The notes under the pieces are model-generated. The model searched no databases and was not told where the DNA came from. It saw only the letters and a program-made list of their open reading frames with translations. Of a DNA stretch of 64,000 nucleotides, positions 16,513-24,349 are shown piece after piece. Every line of letters begins with the position of its first letter. The stretch's first letter is position 1. Location of the stretch: positions 65,946-129,945 of the forward strand of contig DAOUEL010000058.1 of the NCBI GenBank assembly GCA_034430595.1. Reading direction: 5' to 3'. This stretch comes from E44-bin32 sp034430595. Its GTDB lineage: Bacteria > Chloroflexota > Anaerolineae > Anaerolineales > E44-bin32. Position numbers and translations under genes: made by a program.

Positions 16513-17638
16513 TTCCGCACGCCACCTCCAGGTTTTGGTCGGGGGGATTCTGCTTGCTTTTTGTGCCACAGGAGCCGCGGCCGCAGCTTCTCCTCCACAA
16601 GGAGGTGGAGTTCCTTTCGCACTTGAAACTGCATTTCCTGGATTGGAATCCACTCCAACCACTACACCGGTCCCACGACCCCTTGTGCCGGGGGTCCCTC
16701 CAACGCCGGTTGCGATTTCTCCTCCGGGATGCTGCAGTTATCCAGGGTGGAGCGCAGACTCGGAGTGGGTTCTCTTCATCGACGCCCCGGGTGGAGTCGG
16801 TTCAAGCGGCGTGTACAGCATTCCGCGCGGTGGGGGTCCTATAACGAAGGTGACCGATCGAGTCGGCATCTTTTCGCCTGACTGGTCGCTGGTTGCGTAT
16901 CCCGAAGCTGGCCGGATATATATCGAACGCTGGCAGGATGGTGAACGCTGGACGGTTCCTAGCGCTGGACGGGAAATACACTTCTCCCCCAGCGCACGAT
17001 TGATCGCATGGGAGATTGGTTCGAGTTCGATTCAGAACCCGGATGTACGAGTAAGCACGATCTGGGTTTCAGACTTGAAAGGGCAGGGAGCTCGCGAACT
17101 GGTTACGGTTCATGGTGGAGGCTTGATAGGATGGACCGAGGGCGAGGAAGCGTTGATTGTCGGCGGCAGGCTGACACCTGCCGGACCAGCAGGAATCTGG
17201 CGTATCCAGGTTGAGGACGGAGCGGGTCGTTTGCTCTTTAACGTGAATGAGCCACGTGAAGCGTTGCTTTCACCCGATGGACGGTTGCTTGCATTGATCG
17301 TCGCATTCGAGACTCAACCCGATCGAAACGGCCTCTGGATCCTTTCGACGAACGGCGATGGTGCTCAACGATTGGAGCTGTTCGGATCCTACCGATGGCG
17401 ATCGGCAGACCAGTTGATTCTGATTCCGTTCGATTGGAGCTCCTCTAGCCCTTACCTGCTGCAGTACGATGCCAACTCTAAAGAATGGTGGAGTCTGACC
17501 TCTCCCCGGTATACCCAAATAGCCATTGCTAACAACGATTGGCAAATTTCTCCCGACGGAAATTGGATGGTATACCATTCTATTGAAGATCAGAGTCTGA
17601 ACCTGCTTCAGCTCCCGGTTGTCCCGGGCTCGTCATGA
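16502..17638 (+). CDS. Secreted TolB/PD40-type beta-propeller protein
   Basis: The 378-residue product has an N-terminal signal-like helix (VLVGGILLAFCATGAAA), then a Pro/Thr-rich linker and repeated short blocks of the PD40 kind (YPGWSADSEWVLFIDAPGG, FSPDWSLVAYP, LLSPDGRLLALI, ISPDGNWMVYH), about six in all. Such blocks form beta-propellers that bind proteins or glycans. No enzymatic residues are evident. An ATG at 16478 is an alternative start, and neither has a clear ribosome site. It overlaps the stop of the M23 gene. Its own stop codon overlaps the extended -10 promoter of tRNA-Ser, so the cluster ends here. Confidence 0.65.
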   Translation: MIGNSARHLQVLVGGILLAFCATGAAAAASPPQGGGVPFALETAFPGLESTPTTTPVPRPLVPGVPPTPVAISPPGCCSYPGWSADSEWVLFIDAPGGVGSSGVYSIPRGGGPITKVTDRVGIFSPDWSLVAYPEAGRIYIERWQDGERWTVPSAGREIHFSPSARLIAWEIGSSSIQNPDVRVSTIWVSDLKGQGARELVTVHGGGLIGWTEGEEALIVGGRLTPAGPAGIWRIQVEDGAGRLLFNVNEPREALLSPDGRLLALIVAFETQPDRNGLWILSTNGDGAQRLELFGSYRWRSADQLILIPFDWSSSSPYLLQYDANSKEWWSLTSPRYTQIAIANNDWQISPDGNWMVYHSIEDQSLNLLQLPVVPGSS

Positions 17639-17649
17639 TATAATCGGCG
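17636..17649 (+). promoter_or_regulatory. Extended -10 promoter of tRNA-Ser
   Basis: TGATATAATCGGCG carries a consensus TATAAT (17639-17644) with an upstream TGn and the same CGGCG discriminator as the promoters at 12641 and 18392. It lies about 35 bases before the mature tRNA. No good -35 hexamer was found. Confidence 0.65.
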
Positions 17650-17679
17650 GACTCCTCCAGGAGTATAGAAGTGAATATT

Positions 17680-17766
17680 GGAGAGGTAGCGTAGTCTGGC
17701 CTAACGCGCGCGCCTGGAGAGCGCGTGAGCCGCAAGGCTCCGTGGGTTCGAATCCCACCCTCTCCG
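17680..17766 (+). tRNA. tRNA-Ser (anticodon GGA)
   Basis: The cloverleaf folds fully. The acceptor stem GGAGAGG pairs with CCTCTCC, the D stem is GCGT/ACGC, and the anticodon stem CGCGC/GCGCG carries the loop CTGGAGA. A long class II variable arm and the T arm GTGGG-TTCGAAT-CCCAC follow. The discriminator is G and the CCA end is not encoded. Confidence 0.97.
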
Positions 17767-17773
17767 CCTAGTC

Positions 17774-17803
17774 GACACCGCATTATTGCGGTGTCTTTTC
17801 TTT
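17774..17803 (+). terminator. Rho-independent terminator after tRNA-Ser
   Basis: GACACCGCA and TGCGGTGTC form a perfect nine-base stem with a four-base loop (TTAT), followed by TTTTCTTT. It closes the tRNA-Ser transcript. Confidence 0.92.
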
Positions 17804-17842
17804 ATCGTGGCTATCTTTCGAGATGTTTTTACTCAGAGTGTA

Positions 17843-17871
17843 TTGACAGGCTGCCAGCCGAAGGTTATCCT
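17843..17871 (+). promoter_or_regulatory. Sigma70 promoter of the SRP RNA
   Basis: A perfect TTGACA (17843-17848) is 17 bases from TATCCT (17866-17871). The expected start is at about 17878, exactly where the outer stem of the SRP RNA begins. Confidence 0.8.
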
Positions 17872-17877
17872 CCGTTT

Positions 17878-17988
17878 GTCCGGGTGGGTCCGGCGCGGCG
17901 GAGACCTCTAAACCCCGTCAGATCCGAGAGGAAGCAGCGGTACGGAGATCGCTCCGGGTGCCGTCGGGGTGCCAGCCCGGACATTTTT
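17878..17988 (+). ncRNA. ffs: Signal recognition particle RNA, bacterial small type
   Basis: The apical domain contains the family hallmark GTCAGATCCGAGAGGAAGCA followed by GCGGTA, the region that binds Ffh. The outer stem is closed by GTCCGGG (17878-17884) and CCCGGAC (17976-17982), and a short T run follows. Length (about 105-110 bases) agrees with the small bacterial SRP RNA that lacks an Alu domain. It guides membrane proteins to the translocon together with Ffh. Confidence 0.93.
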
Positions 17989-18081
17989 CATTAATAAGCT
18001 CGTGTAGGCTCTTGACGATGGATCACCACGGGGCGATTGTTTTCCATCCTGACACACGGTCAGGCTTTACCTTGATAGTCC

Positions 18082-18279
18082 TCAGGTGCTGGTTGTGCAA
18101 GCCGAGAAAGATGCCGGGGAGTTTTTCCTCCCGCCACTCATGCCGAACAACGAAATGCGCTTCTTCACCAGACGACTGCCGCACTCAGGACATTCAACCT
18201 GGGGAGCCGCGATTGCACTTGAAACCAAATCCTCAAAAGGACTGCCGCATTCTTCGCACTGGAACTCGTAAATTGGCAC
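18082..18279 (-). CDS. FmdB-family zinc ribbon protein
   Basis: A 65-residue protein beginning (GTG)-PIYEFQCEECGSPFE, the signature of the FmdB/CxxC_CxxC_SSSS zinc-ribbon family. Two CxxC knuckles (CEEC and CPEC) should bind one zinc. GTG at 18279 was chosen because an AGGAG element lies just upstream and the family starts at this residue. The function of the family is poorly known; members are often called regulatory proteins without direct proof. It is transcribed divergently from the wall protein at 18412. Confidence 0.88.
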   Translation of the reverse strand: MPIYEFQCEECGSPFEDLVSSAIAAPQVECPECGSRLVKKRISLFGMSGGRKNSPASFSACTTST

Positions 18280-18391
18280 TGGGTGATCTCCTCTCTCAAA
18301 ACCCTTCAGAATCTTTGGATGCAAACGTGTTTAAATAGTTACGTTCGCTTTAAGCTAGCTGGGACGGCGCAACGCCTGCCCAGGCTTCATC

Positions 18392-18405
18392 TGGTATACT
18401 CGGCG
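18392..18405 (+). promoter_or_regulatory. Extended -10 promoter before the YabE-like gene
   Basis: TGGTATACTCGGCG repeats the arrangement seen at 12641 and 17636 (TGn, hexamer TATACT at 18395-18400, then CGGCG). The ATG of the downstream gene is 11 bases after the hexamer, implying a leader of a few bases at most. Confidence 0.6.
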
Positions 18406-18411
18406 CTCGAA

Positions 18412-19821
18412 ATGGACCTTCTTATCCAACTTCGGCACCTCCTCGAGGGGCGATTGAAAACGTTAGCCGGACTCCTGGCAGCAGCAGGTCTGGTTCTTCT
18501 CTTTCTTGGCACACAGCGGCACATTACAGTCCGGGTTGATGGAGAAATGTTCCGGGGGACTACTCACGCACGCACGGTTGGCGGTGCGCTGCGTGATCTT
18601 GGGATTGAAATTGACCCGAATGATCGTGTGATTCCTCCGCAAGAGCAATTACTTTCGCGCAGCGGACAAATTGAAGTAAACAAGGCACAGGAGCTTATCC
18701 TGGATGTAGATGGGCAGCAGAGCAGGGTTGAAGTGGTCGCCAATACCCCCACGAACCTGCTTGCCGATCAAGGCATTCGCCTCTTTCCAGGAGACACGGT
18801 CTATGTTGATGGTCTTCCCATGGAAGACCTATCCATGAAGATCTATCCACATACACGAATTCGACTTGTTCGAGGCCATACACTTACGGTCCTTGATGGC
18901 GATACTTACAGAACGATACGATCATCAGCCTCGACCCTGGGCGCAGCACTGCACCAGGTTGGCATCGAACTGTTTGGAGGGGATCGGGTAACACCTGATC
19001 TGGATACGGCGCTCGAATCCGATCTCGCGGTGACCATCCTGCGGGCGGATTGGTTATCCATACAGGTCGATGATCGAGAGCTGCGAATCCTGTCCACAGG
19101 CGAGACGGTCGCGGATGCCTTAGCCAGTGCTGGGCTAGCCCTGAAAGGCTCGGATTACACTATACCTGATCTGGAAGCTCCGCTGCCAGACTCACGACGG
19201 ATTCGAGTTGTGCGGGTTGATGAGGAAGACCAAATTGTCCTTGAGCCCGTTCCCTTCGAAACAGTTTACCAACCGCTGGACACACTTGAACTTGACAGCA
19301 TCCAGGTTGTTGATGCGGGAACGTATGGCGTCTTACAGAATCGGGTGCGGGTGAGGTTGGAAGACGGCCAGGAAGTCTCCCGCACAGTGGATGAGGCGCG
19401 AGTAGTGGTGGAGCCAAAGCCCCGCATTCTCGGGTATGGGACGAAAATTGTTGTTCGAACGCTCAGCACTTCGTACGGTACGATCGAATATTGGCGTGCG
19501 ATTCCCATTTACGCTACTTCCTATTCTCCTTGCAACCTGGGGGTAGCATATTGTGGTGAGCGGACAGCATCCGGGAAGAGCGTGCAAAGGGGCGTCATTG
19601 GTGTCATCCGCAGCTGGTACAACCTGATGAGAGGCTGGCCGGTATTCGTCCCAGATTATGGTCCCGGCACATTCGAAGATATCGGAGGCGGTATCGCTGG
19701 AAGGGATTGGATCGATCTGGGGTTCACGGATGAAAATTTTGAGCCCTGGCATCAATGGACGACCCTCTATTTTCTGACTCCTGTCCCCTCATTGGAAAGT
19801 ATTCCGTGGATCTTGCCCTAG
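18412..19821 (+). CDS. YabE-like cell-wall protein: DUF348 repeats, G5 domain, 3D domain
   Basis: The 469-residue product has an N-terminal membrane helix (LAGLLAAAGLVLLFLGT), about four DUF348 ubiquitin-like repeats (VRVDGEMFRGTTHARTVGGA and related blocks ending DRVIPP or DRVTPD), a G5 domain (about 290-370), and a C-terminal 3D domain with the pattern ATSYSPC...GERTASG...DYGPG...DWIDLGF. The 3D domain is a lytic-transglycosylase-like fold in YabE and Rpf relatives that remodel peptidoglycan. The start fits a leaderless transcript; an earlier ATG at 18283 lies upstream of the promoter and is rejected. It probably acts on the wall during growth or revival. Confidence 0.85.
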   Translation: MDLLIQLRHLLEGRLKTLAGLLAAAGLVLLFLGTQRHITVRVDGEMFRGTTHARTVGGALRDLGIEIDPNDRVIPPQEQLLSRSGQIEVNKAQELILDVDGQQSRVEVVANTPTNLLADQGIRLFPGDTVYVDGLPMEDLSMKIYPHTRIRLVRGHTLTVLDGDTYRTIRSSASTLGAALHQVGIELFGGDRVTPDLDTALESDLAVTILRADWLSIQVDDRELRILSTGETVADALASAGLALKGSDYTIPDLEAPLPDSRRIRVVRVDEEDQIVLEPVPFETVYQPLDTLELDSIQVVDAGTYGVLQNRVRVRLEDGQEVSRTVDEARVVVEPKPRILGYGTKIVVRTLSTSYGTIEYWRAIPIYATSYSPCNLGVAYCGERTASGKSVQRGVIGVIRSWYNLMRGWPVFVPDYGPGTFEDIGGGIAGRDWIDLGFTDENFEPWHQWTTLYFLTPVPSLESIPWILP

Positions 19822-19891
19822 GAGAATTCGTCCAGCACACAAGACGCATTAGACTATGGCTCAAGATTGGATCTTGGAGGTTTGCAGCACG

Positions 19892-20290
19892 ATGAGACTG
19901 GCCATGCGCGTAGCCGTACTGATCTTGATGATTTTCACAATCGTAAGCTGCTCAGTGTCCCCCGGAAGTGCTTCCGAAGTCGTGAAAACGTATTTGCGAG
20001 CACTTGAAGACAAAGATGACGTCTCGGCCGTCAACGCGTCTTGCTTGGCCTGGGAGCAGGGAGCATTTGCCGAGGCCTCCTCCTTTGAAGCGGTTGAGGT
20101 TACATTGGAAGGACTGGCCTGCCGGGAGAGTGGAAACCAGGACGACTCTGCACTCGTCAGCTGCGAAGGAACCTTTATTGCCAACTATGGTGGTGAAATT
20201 CAGAACATCGATATTTCCCAGCGGACATTCCGTGTCGTGAAAGAAGATGGCGCCTGGAAGATGTGCGGATACGCACAAGCAGGTGAGTAG
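19892..20290 (+). CDS. Small lipoprotein of unknown function
   Basis: A 132-residue protein with a signal peptide and a lipobox ending in SC (IFTIVSC). The rest has the pattern of an NTF2-like or DUF4878-like fold: SEVVKTYLRALEDKD near the start and TFRVVKEDGAWKMCGYA at the end. GGAGG lies 11 bases before the ATG. Two further cysteine pairs could form disulfides outside the cell. The gene is six bases before the DltX-like microprotein and probably in the same operon; whether it takes part in acyl transfer is unknown. Confidence 0.65.
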   Translation: MRLAMRVAVLILMIFTIVSCSVSPGSASEVVKTYLRALEDKDDVSAVNASCLAWEQGAFAEASSFEAVEVTLEGLACRESGNQDDSALVSCEGTFIANYGGEIQNIDISQRTFRVVKEDGAWKMCGYAQAGE

Positions 20291-20296
20291 CCTCCG

Positions 20297-20413
20297 ATGA
20301 AGCGCCTCCTGAGCCGTGAAAATCTCCTCGCACTTACCCTATGCTTGCTGATCATCCTGCTGGTTGTCATGACCTCTGACAGCAGTCCTCAGTGGATTTA
20401 TCAGGGGTTCTAA
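20297..20413 (+). CDS. DltX-like membrane microprotein with C-terminal WIYxxF motif
   Basis: This is a 38-codon frame that begins MKRLLSRENL, continues with one membrane helix (LALTLCLLIILLVVM) and ends SSPQWIYQGF. Positive residues at the N-terminus place the C-terminus outside. In known Dlt systems a small protein, DltX, precedes or accompanies the MBOAT DltB. Its extracellular C-terminus ends in a similar aromatic-Ile-Tyr-x-x-Phe pattern, and the tyrosine has been reported to carry the acyl group in transit (from memory of published work on staphylococcal DltX). The gene overlaps the upstream GTG alternative start of the MBOAT gene and ends five bases before its ATG. The context strongly supports a real gene. 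AGGTGAG is the only ribosome-site-like element upstream. Confidence 0.75.
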   Translation: MKRLLSRENLLALTLCLLIILLVVMTSDSSPQWIYQGF

Positions 20414-20418
20414 TCAAG

Positions 20419-21840
20419 ATGACCCTGCTTCACATCTTCGTTTTCGCATTGATCGCATTGATTATTGCGTGGATTCCATCTCGAACGTGGCGAGGTTGGC
20501 TGCTGTTCGGAATTAGCGTCATGGCTGTGTACAACCTTCAACCCGAGGTACCTCTTCGGCATTTTAGTTTCTGGTTCCCAACACTCACGATCATTCTGAC
20601 ATTCCTCACCTGGCTGATTTCGGGGAGCGGTAGGGCGAAGTTCGCTCCGATGGATTTGCGTGCCTTTGCGCTTGCGGTTGGGATCATCGTCCTTCTCGAT
20701 GCAACACGCTGGCTCCCGGCGGGGTTACCGCTGATTGCTGATAGAGCGCCACCTCCAGCTTCGCTGGCCCTGGTACTGCTCGCAATTGCCCTGCTCGGTT
20801 GGTTTCTTAAACGCCGCTTCGGCAGGCAGGGGATCGTCTCCTGGATCCTGATTGCCGTGGTCGTGGGCTTTTTCATCGTTCTCAAATGGGTTCCAGTTGG
20901 GATAGAGGTTAGCCGAATCTTGCGGTCGCTGACTGGCCAGTCACGCGAGCTGGCCTCGATGAGCGATCTATCCTGGATTGGATACTCGTACATCGCATTT
21001 CGCCTGCTGCATGCTTTACGTGATGGCATGACTGGCCGCCTGCCAGAAATCGATTTTCAAGCTTTCCTCACCTATGTCCTCTTCTTTCCAGCAATCATCG
21101 CAGGTCCAATCGATCGGATCGAACGGTTCAACCGTGAGTATAGCGAGCGGCCGCGAATTTCGGCCGGGCGGCTTTATAAAGGTAGCGCTCGAATTCTTAA
21201 AGGGTGTTTTAAGAAGTTTGTCCTGGCCGACAGTCTTGCACTGGTTGCGCTGAACGAAATAAATGCTCCCCTTATACACGGGGCCGGGTGGATGTGGCTC
21301 CTGCTGTATGCGTTCAGTTTCCGCCTGTATTTTGACTTCAGTGGTTATACAGATGTCGCAATTGGAATGGGAGTGTTGATGGGTTTCAATCTCCCGGAGA
21401 ATTTTGATCAACCCTATCTGAAGACTGATCTTGCTGCCTTCTGGAATAGCTGGCATATCACCCTGGCGCAGTGGTTCCGGGCATATATCTTCAACCCTCT
21501 AACCCGTGCGCTGCGTCGAAGTGAGCTGGGTAAGAATATCTGGATCATTATTCTCGCCGGTCAGCTCGTAACCATGATCCTGATCGGCTTATGGCATGGG
21601 GTGACGATCAACTTCGCCCTGTGGGGTCTATGGCATGCCATTGGTCTGTTCGTGCACAACCGCTGGGTTGATTTCAGGCGTACTCGTAGGCTCGCTCTTG
21701 CACTCGGTTCGTTTTCACGAATTGAGCCGATCATTGGTGGATTGCTTACCTTCAACTTCGTTAGCCTGGGATGGGTGTGGTTTGCCTTGCCTACTCCAGA
21801 ACTATCGCTGCTTGTATTTCAACGCCTGTTCGGAGCCTGA
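20419..21840 (+). CDS. MBOAT-family membrane O-acyltransferase (DltB-like)
   Basis: The 473-residue protein has about 11 hydrophobic helices and all MBOAT landmarks: FPAIIAGPIDR, YFDFSGYTDVAIG, FWNSWHITLAQWF and the catalytic-histidine block GLWHG (His393), with a second WHA (His406). DltB and AlgI relatives accept an acyl group from the cytoplasmic side and pass it to the outside. The ATG was preferred over a GTG at 20392, which would lengthen the overlap with the microprotein. It is followed seven bases later by an SGNH protein and further on by an acyl carrier protein and a ligase, the same functional set as dltA-D. The acceptor could be teichoic-like polymer, glycan or glycolipid. Confidence 0.92.
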   Translation: MTLLHIFVFALIALIIAWIPSRTWRGWLLFGISVMAVYNLQPEVPLRHFSFWFPTLTIILTFLTWLISGSGRAKFAPMDLRAFALAVGIIVLLDATRWLPAGLPLIADRAPPPASLALVLLAIALLGWFLKRRFGRQGIVSWILIAVVVGFFIVLKWVPVGIEVSRILRSLTGQSRELASMSDLSWIGYSYIAFRLLHALRDGMTGRLPEIDFQAFLTYVLFFPAIIAGPIDRIERFNREYSERPRISAGRLYKGSARILKGCFKKFVLADSLALVALNEINAPLIHGAGWMWLLLYAFSFRLYFDFSGYTDVAIGMGVLMGFNLPENFDQPYLKTDLAAFWNSWHITLAQWFRAYIFNPLTRALRRSELGKNIWIIILAGQLVTMILIGLWHGVTINFALWGLWHAIGLFVHNRWVDFRRTRRLALALGSFSRIEPIIGGLLTFNFVSLGWVWFALPTPELSLLVFQRLFGA

Positions 21841-21846
21841 TCTGGT

Positions 21847-22989
21847 ATGGAAGCGGAAACAGTAGGGAAAACGGCGAACTCTATCACCGGGCGAATGATC
21901 CTGCGGATTTTAGGAAAAACCCTGGTTCTCCTGGTGTGTATCAACTTGCTCTACCTCCTTCTCAATCCCTTACCCTGGATTGGCCGGCTGTCAATTTACA
22001 ACTCCATCGTACCTGGGCGAGAGAGATTGCCGTATGGTGACGATCCAAGTCGATCGTTCAACCTCAGCTTGACCCAGATGGACGCGATGTTCGCTTCCCA
22101 TATCATTTCTAGTACCCAGGAGCCTGCCGATGAATACCGCGTACTCTTGATCGGGGATTCTGCAACCTGGGGCTACCTGCTTCCCCCCGATCAGACGCTT
22201 GCCGAACAGCTGAATTCCCTTCAGCTGACCTCTCGTGATGGTCGGAAGGTCCACGTTTTCAACCTCGGCTATCCAACGATGTCAGCGACGAAAGATCTTA
22301 TGTTCCTCGAACGCAGTCTGGCTTATGACCCCGATCTGATTATCTGGCTGTTCACCCTTGAATCAATGCCATGGACGAAACAATTGGATTCTCCCATCCT
22401 CACCCTGAATCCTGAAGCCACACTAGATTTGATGCGGGCTAATGACCTTCCGATTCCAGCCTCGAAACTGAAAGCCTCGCAGGATAACCTCTGGGGGCAG
22501 ACGATCTTCGGTCAGAAGCGCGAGCTTGCGGATTGGGCTCGCCTTCAAATCTACGGCCTGCTATGGGCGGCAACCTCCGTTGACCATGAAATCCCTGCTA
22601 CTTATAATCAGCGGATGGAGGATTTGCCTGCCGATCCAAATTTTCAGGGCTACGGTCCTGGAGAGCTGGAAGAACCCGATCTGGCTTTTGATGTATTGCG
22701 GGCGAGTTTGGATGCGGCAAACGGAGTGCCAATTCTCTTTGTGAATGAACCGATGTTCATCAGTCAGGGTTTGAATAGCGATCTACGCTATAACTTTTAC
22801 TACCCGCGTTGGGCTTATGATCGCTATCGAGAGTTGCTGGCGGAAAATGCCCAAACTGCAGGATGGCGTTTCGTTGATCTTTGGGACATGCTCCCAGCCA
22901 GCGTCTTTACAGATTCCGCGATCCACTACTCGGCCGAGGGTGCTCGGCTGCTTGCGCTGGATCTGGCGATTTATATCTCCGGGCAATAG
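21847..22989 (+). CDS. Membrane-anchored SGNH-family protein (DltD-like role)
   Basis: A membrane helix near residues 18-40 anchors a 340-residue outer domain with SGNH-hydrolase blocks: GDSATWG (Ser105), the Gly-containing block NLGYPT, and a final His block (DSAIHYSAEG, His360). The Asn of block III is less obvious. SGNH proteins with one membrane helix are the last acyltransferases in MBOAT systems such as DltD and PatB, and they transfer the acyl group to the extracellular polymer. The gene follows the MBOAT stop by six bases. The catalytic Asp is either Asp356 or another residue, because the usual D-x-x-H spacing is off by one. Confidence 0.82.
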   Translation: MEAETVGKTANSITGRMILRILGKTLVLLVCINLLYLLLNPLPWIGRLSIYNSIVPGRERLPYGDDPSRSFNLSLTQMDAMFASHIISSTQEPADEYRVLLIGDSATWGYLLPPDQTLAEQLNSLQLTSRDGRKVHVFNLGYPTMSATKDLMFLERSLAYDPDLIIWLFTLESMPWTKQLDSPILTLNPEATLDLMRANDLPIPASKLKASQDNLWGQTIFGQKRELADWARLQIYGLLWAATSVDHEIPATYNQRMEDLPADPNFQGYGPGELEEPDLAFDVLRASLDAANGVPILFVNEPMFISQGLNSDLRYNFYYPRWAYDRYRELLAENAQTAGWRFVDLWDMLPASVFTDSAIHYSAEGARLLALDLAIYISGQ

Positions 22990-23029
22990 TTACAATTCGA
23001 GATACAGCCCTGCAGTAGAGGTAGGTATC

Positions 23030-24058
23030 GTGGGTACGAATTCGATGATGCATACATGTCCACACGTCTCAAAGCTTCTCCTCGCCTTACCTGTGTTCTT
23101 TAGCGTAGGGATCATAGCTTCCTGCTCGAGTGCAAGTACCGCACCTGACTCCGCCGCAGTGGTTGTCGCCACCAACACCGCTCCCGCTGAACAGCCGAGA
23201 GCCACGGCATCCAGGCCGGAATCAGCAGCAACCATGACGTTATTTACGCCAACGGCTGTTGCTGCTAGTTCAATCTCTTCCGTTCCTGTTGACTCCCCGC
23301 CTATTCCGGCTCATACCACCGTCGATTGGGAGGATCTTCCAGTAATTCCGACAGTCAGCGAGCACGCGCGCGAGATCTACGCTCGAGGCTTGGCTGCCGG
23401 CCGCGATCCACATGCATTCTCTAAGGTGGGAGATTGTCAGAACGTCCCATCAATGTTCTTATCAATCTTTGATCATGATGGTTTCTTTACTCTCGGAAGT
23501 GAATTTGAGTACCTTCAACCAACCATTGATTGGTATTCCAGCTCGTTTTCATGGGAGAGTGAAGCCGTCCGGCGGGGTTTTAATGCTGCTTCCGTCGTTT
23601 CACCGCTTTGGGCCAATCCCGAATCGTGTGATCCCGGGGAGAGTCCCCTGCAGTGTGAAATTCGAATTCATAACCCGAGCATCGCAATTGTCAGCCTTGA
23701 GACTTGGTGGGCTGGGAAACCGGAAAACTATGAAAAGTATGTTCGCCAGATTCTGGAAGGCCTCATTGATGAAAACGTACTCCCGATTCTGGCCACGAAG
23801 GCAGACAACCTGGAGGGAGATCATCGCATCAATCAAATCCTCGTCCAACTTGCAGAGGAGTACGATATCCCGCTCTGGAACTTCTGGGCCGCAGTCCAGC
23901 CATTGCCCGATCACGGGCTGCTGGATGACCAGTTCCACCTCACATTCGATGTCAACAACTTCGACGACCCGGAGGTAATGAAAGCTGCATGGCCATGGCG
24001 CAACTTGACAGCGCTGCAGGCTTTGGACGCGGTCCGCAAAGCCGTTTCCCGCCCGTGA
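23030..24058 (+). CDS. SGNH-fold lipoprotein with Cys in the nucleophile position
   Basis: The 342-residue lipoprotein (lipobox IIASC) has a Thr/Pro/Ala-rich linker and an SGNH-like domain. The block I motif reads KVGDCQN, so the usual nucleophile Ser is Cys136. The block III position, normally GTND, reads SLETWW and has lost Asn. The final block DDQFHLTF keeps the D-x-x-H pair. GTG at 23030 was chosen because AGAGG lies eight bases upstream. The gene is 40 bases behind the first SGNH gene and 36 before the carrier protein. It may hold the acyl group as a thioester, bind the acceptor, or be inactive; it could also be a paralogue that diverged after duplication. Confidence 0.75.
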   Translation: MGTNSMMHTCPHVSKLLLALPVFFSVGIIASCSSASTAPDSAAVVVATNTAPAEQPRATASRPESAATMTLFTPTAVAASSISSVPVDSPPIPAHTTVDWEDLPVIPTVSEHAREIYARGLAAGRDPHAFSKVGDCQNVPSMFLSIFDHDGFFTLGSEFEYLQPTIDWYSSSFSWESEAVRRGFNAASVVSPLWANPESCDPGESPLQCEIRIHNPSIAIVSLETWWAGKPENYEKYVRQILEGLIDENVLPILATKADNLEGDHRINQILVQLAEEYDIPLWNFWAAVQPLPDHGLLDDQFHLTFDVNNFDDPEVMKAAWPWRNLTALQALDAVRKAVSRP

Positions 24059-24094
24059 AATCCATTTTTCCCCAAGAGAAAGGGCTTATAACCT

Positions 24095-24349
24095 GTGAGT
24101 GAGATTCGCAGCACGATTGCCGACTTCATCGCGGCCGAAATTCTTAAGGATCCTAATCGAGTAATCATGCCCGAGGAAGCGCTGATTTCAAGCGGGTTAA
24201 TCGATTCATTCAGTCTCGTTGACCTTGCGCTATTTATTGAGGATTCATTTGGGGTTCGTATCGATGATTCGGAGTTATCGGCCGACGTATTCGATTCGCT
24301 CGATCAACTTGTCGATTTGATTTCAAGGCGGCGGGATTCATCCTCGTGA
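24095..24349 (+). CDS. Acyl carrier protein (DltC-like role)
   Basis: An 84-residue acidic four-helix carrier protein. The phosphopantetheine attachment motif is GLIDSFSLVDL, with Ser38 the likely attachment residue. This is a relative of the DSL motif of ACP and DltC. The GTG start follows GAAAGGG about ten bases upstream. The last four bases overlap the GTG of the ligase gene (GTGA), so the carrier and its loading enzyme are translationally coupled, which argues that they work as a pair. Confidence 0.9.
   Translation: MSEIRSTIADFIAAEILKDPNRVIMPEEALISSGLIDSFSLVDLALFIEDSFGVRIDDSELSADVFDSLDQLVDLISRRRDSSS

Noticed and set aside
17580..17994. Open frames on both strands that read through tRNA-Ser and the SRP RNA
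   Set aside because: They cover a tRNA, a terminator and the SRP RNA, all clearly supported by structure. The peptide on the minus strand is the familiar artefact of translating a tRNA-Ser gene.
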